Source: Nonomuraea fuscirosea
Lineage (GTDB): Bacteria > Actinomycetota > Actinomycetes > Streptosporangiales > Streptosporangiaceae
NCBI RefSeq assembly: GCF_003001935.1
Contig: NZ_PVNG01000003.1
Span: 1 to 64,000, forward strand
Direction of reading: 5' to 3'
Length of the DNA: 64,000 bases
Below, piece after piece: positions 60,986 to 64,000 of this stretch (within the stretch, counting starts at the first letter, position 1; every line of letters begins with the position of its first letter). Below the pieces are notes generated by a model. It worked only from the letters and a program-made list of their open reading frames with translations, was not told where the DNA came from and did no database searches. Made by a program: the position numbers and the translations under genes.

Positions 60986-62491
60986 ATGAAGGTGACGTCC
61001 AGCGGTAGGACAAGGCCCATCATCGCCCCCTTTAGCGGCGAAACCCTCGCTGAGCTGCCCATTTCGGATGTCGAAGACGTACGGGCGGCGTACGGACGGG
61101 CCAGGGCCGCCCAGCTCGACTGGGCCGGCAGACCGGCCGCGGAACGGGCGAAACCGTTTCTGCTCCTGCACGACGCGATCCTCGACCGCAGGGACGAGAT
61201 CCTCGACATCGTCCAGAACGAGACCGGCAAGGCCCGCAAGCACGCCTTCGAGGAGGTGCTCGACGTCGCGGGCTGCAGCCTCTACTACGCCCGCCGCGCG
61301 CCGCGCCTGCTCGCCCCGCGCGCCCGCAAGGGCGTCTTCCCGGTGGCCACCCGCGTGACGGAGCTGCGCCGGCCCAAGGGCGTCGTCGCGCTGATCACCC
61401 CGTGGAACTACCCGCTCGCGCTGGGCGTCACCGACGCGCTGCCCGCGCTGCTGGCCGGCAACGCGATCGTGCACAAGCCGGACACCCAGACCGCCCTGTC
61501 CACGCTGTGGACGATCGACCTGCTGGCCGAGCTGGGCCTGCCGCGCGAGGTCTGGCAGGTCGTGCTCGGCGAGCCGGCCGAGATCGGCGACGCGCTGCTC
61601 GACCACGCCGACTACGTGGGCTTCACCGGCTCCACCCGGGGCGGCAGGAAGATCGCCGAGGAGGCGGCCAAGCGGCTCATCGGCTGCTCGCTGGAGCTCG
61701 GCGGCAAGAACCCGATGGTGGTGCTGGACGACGCCGCCCTCGACGTGGCCGTCCAGGGCGCCCTGCGCGCCTGCTTCACCAACGCCGGCCAGCTCTGCCT
61801 GTCGATCGAACGCCTCTACGTGCACGAATCCGTCTTCGACGCGTTCGCCGAACGCTTCGCCGCCCAGGCCGGGGCGCTCAAGCTGGGCGCCGGCCACGAC
61901 TGGTCGGTGCAGATGGGCTCGCTCACCTCGCGCCGCCAGCTCGACACGGTCACCGCGCACGTGGACGACGCCGTGGCCAAGGGCGCGAAGGTGCTGACCG
62001 GCGGCCGGGCCAGGCCCGACCTCGGCCCGCTGTTCTACGAGCCGACCGTGCTCACCGGCGTGCACGACGGCATGGAGCTGTGCCGCGGCGAGACGTTCGG
62101 CCCCGTGGTGGCGCTCTACCCGTTCGGCACCGACGACCAGGCGGTCGAGCTGGCCAACGACACCGCGTACGGGCTGAACGCGTCCATCTGGAGCTCCGAC
62201 CTGCCGCGCGCCCGCCGCCTGGCCGCCCGGATCAAGGCCGGCACGGTCAACATCAACGAGGGGTACGCCTCCGCCTACGCCTCCTACGACGTCCCCATGG
62301 GCGGGATGAAGGCGTCGGGGCTCGGGCGCAGGCACGGCGCGGAAGGGCTGCTGCGTTACACCGAGGTCCAGGCCGTGGCCTCCCAGGCGGGCTGGCTGGG
62401 GTTCGAGCCGCCGGGCGGGATCACGTACGAGCGGTGGGCCGGCACGCTGGCGGGCGCGCTCAAGGCGATGCGCAGGCTCAGGCTGAAGTGA
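60986..62491 (+). CDS. Succinate-semialdehyde dehydrogenase-like aldehyde dehydrogenase
   Basis: 501 residues of the NAD(P)-dependent ALDH superfamily. ITPWNYPLALGVTDALPALLAGNAIVHKP-type cofactor region (seen as GVVALITPWNYPLAL), GFTGSTRGGRKI, general base E237 in LELGGKNPM and nucleophile C271 in FTNAGQLCLSIERLYV. The sequence is closest to the actinobacterial GabD2 group, in which the substrate is succinate semialdehyde; that is inferred. The TetR gene starts 32 bp later and the MBL gene overlaps it. Confidence 0.9.
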   Translation: MKVTSSGRTRPIIAPFSGETLAELPISDVEDVRAAYGRARAAQLDWAGRPAAERAKPFLLLHDAILDRRDEILDIVQNETGKARKHAFEEVLDVAGCSLYYARRAPRLLAPRARKGVFPVATRVTELRRPKGVVALITPWNYPLALGVTDALPALLAGNAIVHKPDTQTALSTLWTIDLLAELGLPREVWQVVLGEPAEIGDALLDHADYVGFTGSTRGGRKIAEEAAKRLIGCSLELGGKNPMVVLDDAALDVAVQGALRACFTNAGQLCLSIERLYVHESVFDAFAERFAAQAGALKLGAGHDWSVQMGSLTSRRQLDTVTAHVDDAVAKGAKVLTGGRARPDLGPLFYEPTVLTGVHDGMELCRGETFGPVVALYPFGTDDQAVELANDTAYGLNASIWSSDLPRARRLAARIKAGTVNINEGYASAYASYDVPMGGMKASGLGRRHGAEGLLRYTEVQAVASQAGWLGFEPPGGITYERWAGTLAGALKAMRRLRLK

Positions 62492-62511
62492 GTCCCGCCG
62501 GAGCGGCTGTC

Positions 62512-62517
62512 TACGCT
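62512..62517 (+). promoter_or_regulatory. Candidate leaderless -10 element of tetR
   Basis: TACGCT, then GTAAAC, then the GTG at 62524. Confidence 0.45.
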
Positions 62518-62523
62518 GTAAAC

Positions 62524-63120
62524 GTGAACGAACAGGGGACGGCCGCGCGGATCGTCGCCGTGGCCGAGCGCATCCTGCGCGACGAAGGGGCCGACGCGGT
62601 CAGCATGCGGCGCGTCGGGCAGGCCGTGGGCGTCACCGCCATGGCCATCTACCGGCACTACCCCAGCAGGGAGGCGCTGCTGCGCGCCGTCGCCGACCGC
62701 GGCGCCCGCGCCCTGGCCGAACGGTGGCTCCGGCACGCGCCGCCCTGCGGCGGGCTGGAGGAGCGGATGTCGGCCGCGCTCGACGGCTTCCTCGACTTCG
62801 CGCTCGGCGACCCGCACCTGTACCGGTTCCTGATCCTGGACGCCTGGGAGGGGGTGCGGCGCTTCCCCGAGGACTTCCGCGACGGGCAGGGGCCGCCGTT
62901 CAGCGTCGTCACGGCGCTGGTGGAAGAGGGCATGCGGACGGGCTTCCTGCGCGCGGACGACCCGCTGGAGGTCGCGATGACGGTCACCTCGGCGACTCAG
63001 GGGCTGGTGCAGCAGTATCTGAGCGGCCGCATCGGCATGGACGAGGCCGACTTCCGCGCGCTCTGCCACCGGTCCACGTGGCGGGTCGTCAACGGACTGA
63101 GATCGAAGACGGAGGCATGA
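62524..63120 (+). CDS. TetR family transcriptional regulator
   Basis: 198 residues. HTH: ARIVAVAERILRDEGADAVS, MRRVGQAVGVTAMAIYRHYP, SREALLRAVADRGARAL. The C-terminal half is helical with a conserved tail (MTVTSATQGLVQQYLSGRIG). The GTG start fits the leaderless spacing; the longer frame upstream lies inside the dehydrogenase gene in another frame. May control the dehydrogenase or the MBL-fold gene that overlaps its stop. Confidence 0.9.
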   Translation: MNEQGTAARIVAVAERILRDEGADAVSMRRVGQAVGVTAMAIYRHYPSREALLRAVADRGARALAERWLRHAPPCGGLEERMSAALDGFLDFALGDPHLYRFLILDAWEGVRRFPEDFRDGQGPPFSVVTALVEEGMRTGFLRADDPLEVAMTVTSATQGLVQQYLSGRIGMDEADFRALCHRSTWRVVNGLRSKTEA

Positions 63121-63857
63121 TGGAGATTCGTTACGCCGGAGGCCCCACGGCCGTGCTGGAGCTCGGCGGGGTGCGGCTGCTGACCGACCCCACGTTCGAC
63201 GGGCCGGGCGAGCACCCGATCGGCGATCGCGCGCTCACGAAGACCCAGGGCCCCGCGTTCGAGGCGGACGAGGCGGGGCCGGTGGACGCGGTGCTGCTCT
63301 CGCACGACCAGCATCCGGACAACCTTGACCGGGCCGGGCGGGCCTACCTGTCCACCGTGCCGCTGGTCCTGTCGACCGGCTCGGCCGCCGCCCGCGTCGG
63401 CGAGCCGGTACGGGCCCTGCCCAACTGGACGTCCGTGGACGTCGGCCCCGTACGGGTGACCGGCGTGCCGGCGCAGCACGGGCCCGACGGGACCGAGCAC
63501 CTGGTGGGGGAGGTGACCGGGTTCGTGCTGTCCGGCGAAGGGCTGCCGACCGTGTACGTGAGCGGCGACAACGCCTCGCTCGACGTCGTACGGGCGGTGG
63601 CGGAGCGCGTCGGTCAGGTGGACGTGGCGCTGCTGTTCATGGGCGGGGCCAGGACGCCGCTCGTGGACGGCTACCTGACGCTGACCAGCGAGGACGGGGT
63701 GGCCGCCGCGCGCATCCTGGGTGCCCGCCACGTCGTGCCGCTGCACTTCGAGCACTGGGCGCACTTCACGCAGGGCAGGGAGAGCGTGATGAAGGCGTTC
63801 GCGTCGTTCGGGGACGGGCTGCGGCTGCTCGCGCCCGGCGAGCGTACGGAGGTGTGA
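63120..63857 (+). CDS. MBL-fold metal-dependent hydrolase
   Basis: 245 residues. RLLTDPTFDGPGEHPIGDRA, metal motif SHDQHPDNLD (a variant of HxHxDH with Asn), VPAQHGP, SGDNASLD, and HVVPLHFEHWAHFTQG mark a UlaG/L-ascorbate-lactonase-like beta-lactamase fold. Substrate unknown. The ATG at 63120 overlaps the tetR stop as TGATG; ATG 63117 is an alternative but GGAGG would then be too close. Confidence 0.88.
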   Translation: MEIRYAGGPTAVLELGGVRLLTDPTFDGPGEHPIGDRALTKTQGPAFEADEAGPVDAVLLSHDQHPDNLDRAGRAYLSTVPLVLSTGSAAARVGEPVRALPNWTSVDVGPVRVTGVPAQHGPDGTEHLVGEVTGFVLSGEGLPTVYVSGDNASLDVVRAVAERVGQVDVALLFMGGARTPLVDGYLTLTSEDGVAAARILGARHVVPLHFEHWAHFTQGRESVMKAFASFGDGLRLLAPGERTEV

Positions 63858-63875
63858 GGCCGTCTCAGGCAGAGG

Positions 63876-64000
63876 TCAGCCCAAGGGGTGGGTGACCCAG
63901 ACGTTCGGCTCCACGTAGACGGCGTGGTCGTGGTCCGGGTCGCAGTGGACGGGGGTGAGCGCGCCCGGCACCTCGACCGGCCCAGGACGGTCGAACGGCA
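63876..64000 (-). CDS. Partial CDS cut by the window edge (C-terminal 41 codons)
   Basis: Minus-strand frame ending at 63876 with the C-terminal sequence PFDRPGPVEVPGALTPVHCD, then PDHDHAVYVEPNVWVTHPLG. Open to the end of the window. Convergent with the MBL-fold gene, 18 bp apart. The fragment is too short for a family call. Confidence 0.55.
   Translation of the reverse strand, partial: PFDRPGPVEVPGALTPVHCDPDHDHAVYVEPNVWVTHPLG

Overview
The window is a high-GC actinobacterial chromosome segment, most likely from the Streptosporangiaceae (Nonomuraea-like). This is inferred from the GC-rich third positions, many GTG/TTG starts, and the conserved order spc/alpha ribosomal operon, rplM-rpsI-glmM, coaA-acpS-nnr-alr, the tsaE/tsaB/rimI/tsaD set, groES-groEL, a ShbA/SigD-type sigma factor and guaB-guaB3. 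There are no rRNA or tRNA genes, transposases, prophage or CRISPR arrays that I can see.

Layout. 1-7857: end of secY, adk, map, two inserted small genes (DUF1707 membrane protein, secreted Tyr/Gly/Lys-rich protein), then infA-rpmJ-rpsM-rpsK-rpsD-rpoA-rplQ-truA. 7858-15173: an inserted block on the minus strand holding a CAP-domain protein and two tandem paralogous single-pass membrane proteins (626 and 1402 aa). Each has a huge repetitive proline/glycine-rich N-terminal part and a shared extracytoplasmic C-terminal domain. 15480-17831: rplM-rpsI-glmM. 17898-22340: two ABC exporters and a DUF389 membrane protein, where relatives may carry glmS (from memory). 22420-33293: coaA, a PhoX-like protein, acpS, nnr, alr, an alpha/beta hydrolase, tsaE, a lipoprotein-sortase pair, and tsaB-rimI-tsaD. 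33333-36556: a hendecad/heptad coiled-coil protein and a THUMP-like methyltransferase. 36746-38897: groES-groEL with a textbook promoter and CIRCE operator. 39136-45718: sigma factor, a 50-codon remnant resembling the RsdA anti-sigma N-terminus, a DUF5319 protein, a LuxR-type regulator with striking palindromes upstream, guaB and guaB3. 45858-48209: an L7/L12-like protein, a RibD-like reductase with a divergent TetR, and an APH-like kinase. 48299-54910: an amino-sugar catabolic operon (SIS isomerase, NagA, PfkB kinase, class II aldolase) with a divergent DeoR regulator, then glpD. 55029-64000: a secreted subtilase, a beta-propeller lipoprotein, a Ser/Thr kinase with an extracellular propeller-like region, a semialdehyde dehydrogenase, TetR, an MBL-fold hydrolase and a truncated gene at the right edge.

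Recurring themes. At about a dozen genes a TANNNT hexamer lies 6-8 nt before the start codon, the hallmark of leaderless transcription. Twice the start region of a gene has been tandemly triplicated (tsaE and the APH-like gene), producing short upstream reading frames. Degenerate 15-bp and 36-bp tandem repeats occur in several places. The most unusual locus is the pair of giant low-complexity membrane proteins at 8205-14393.
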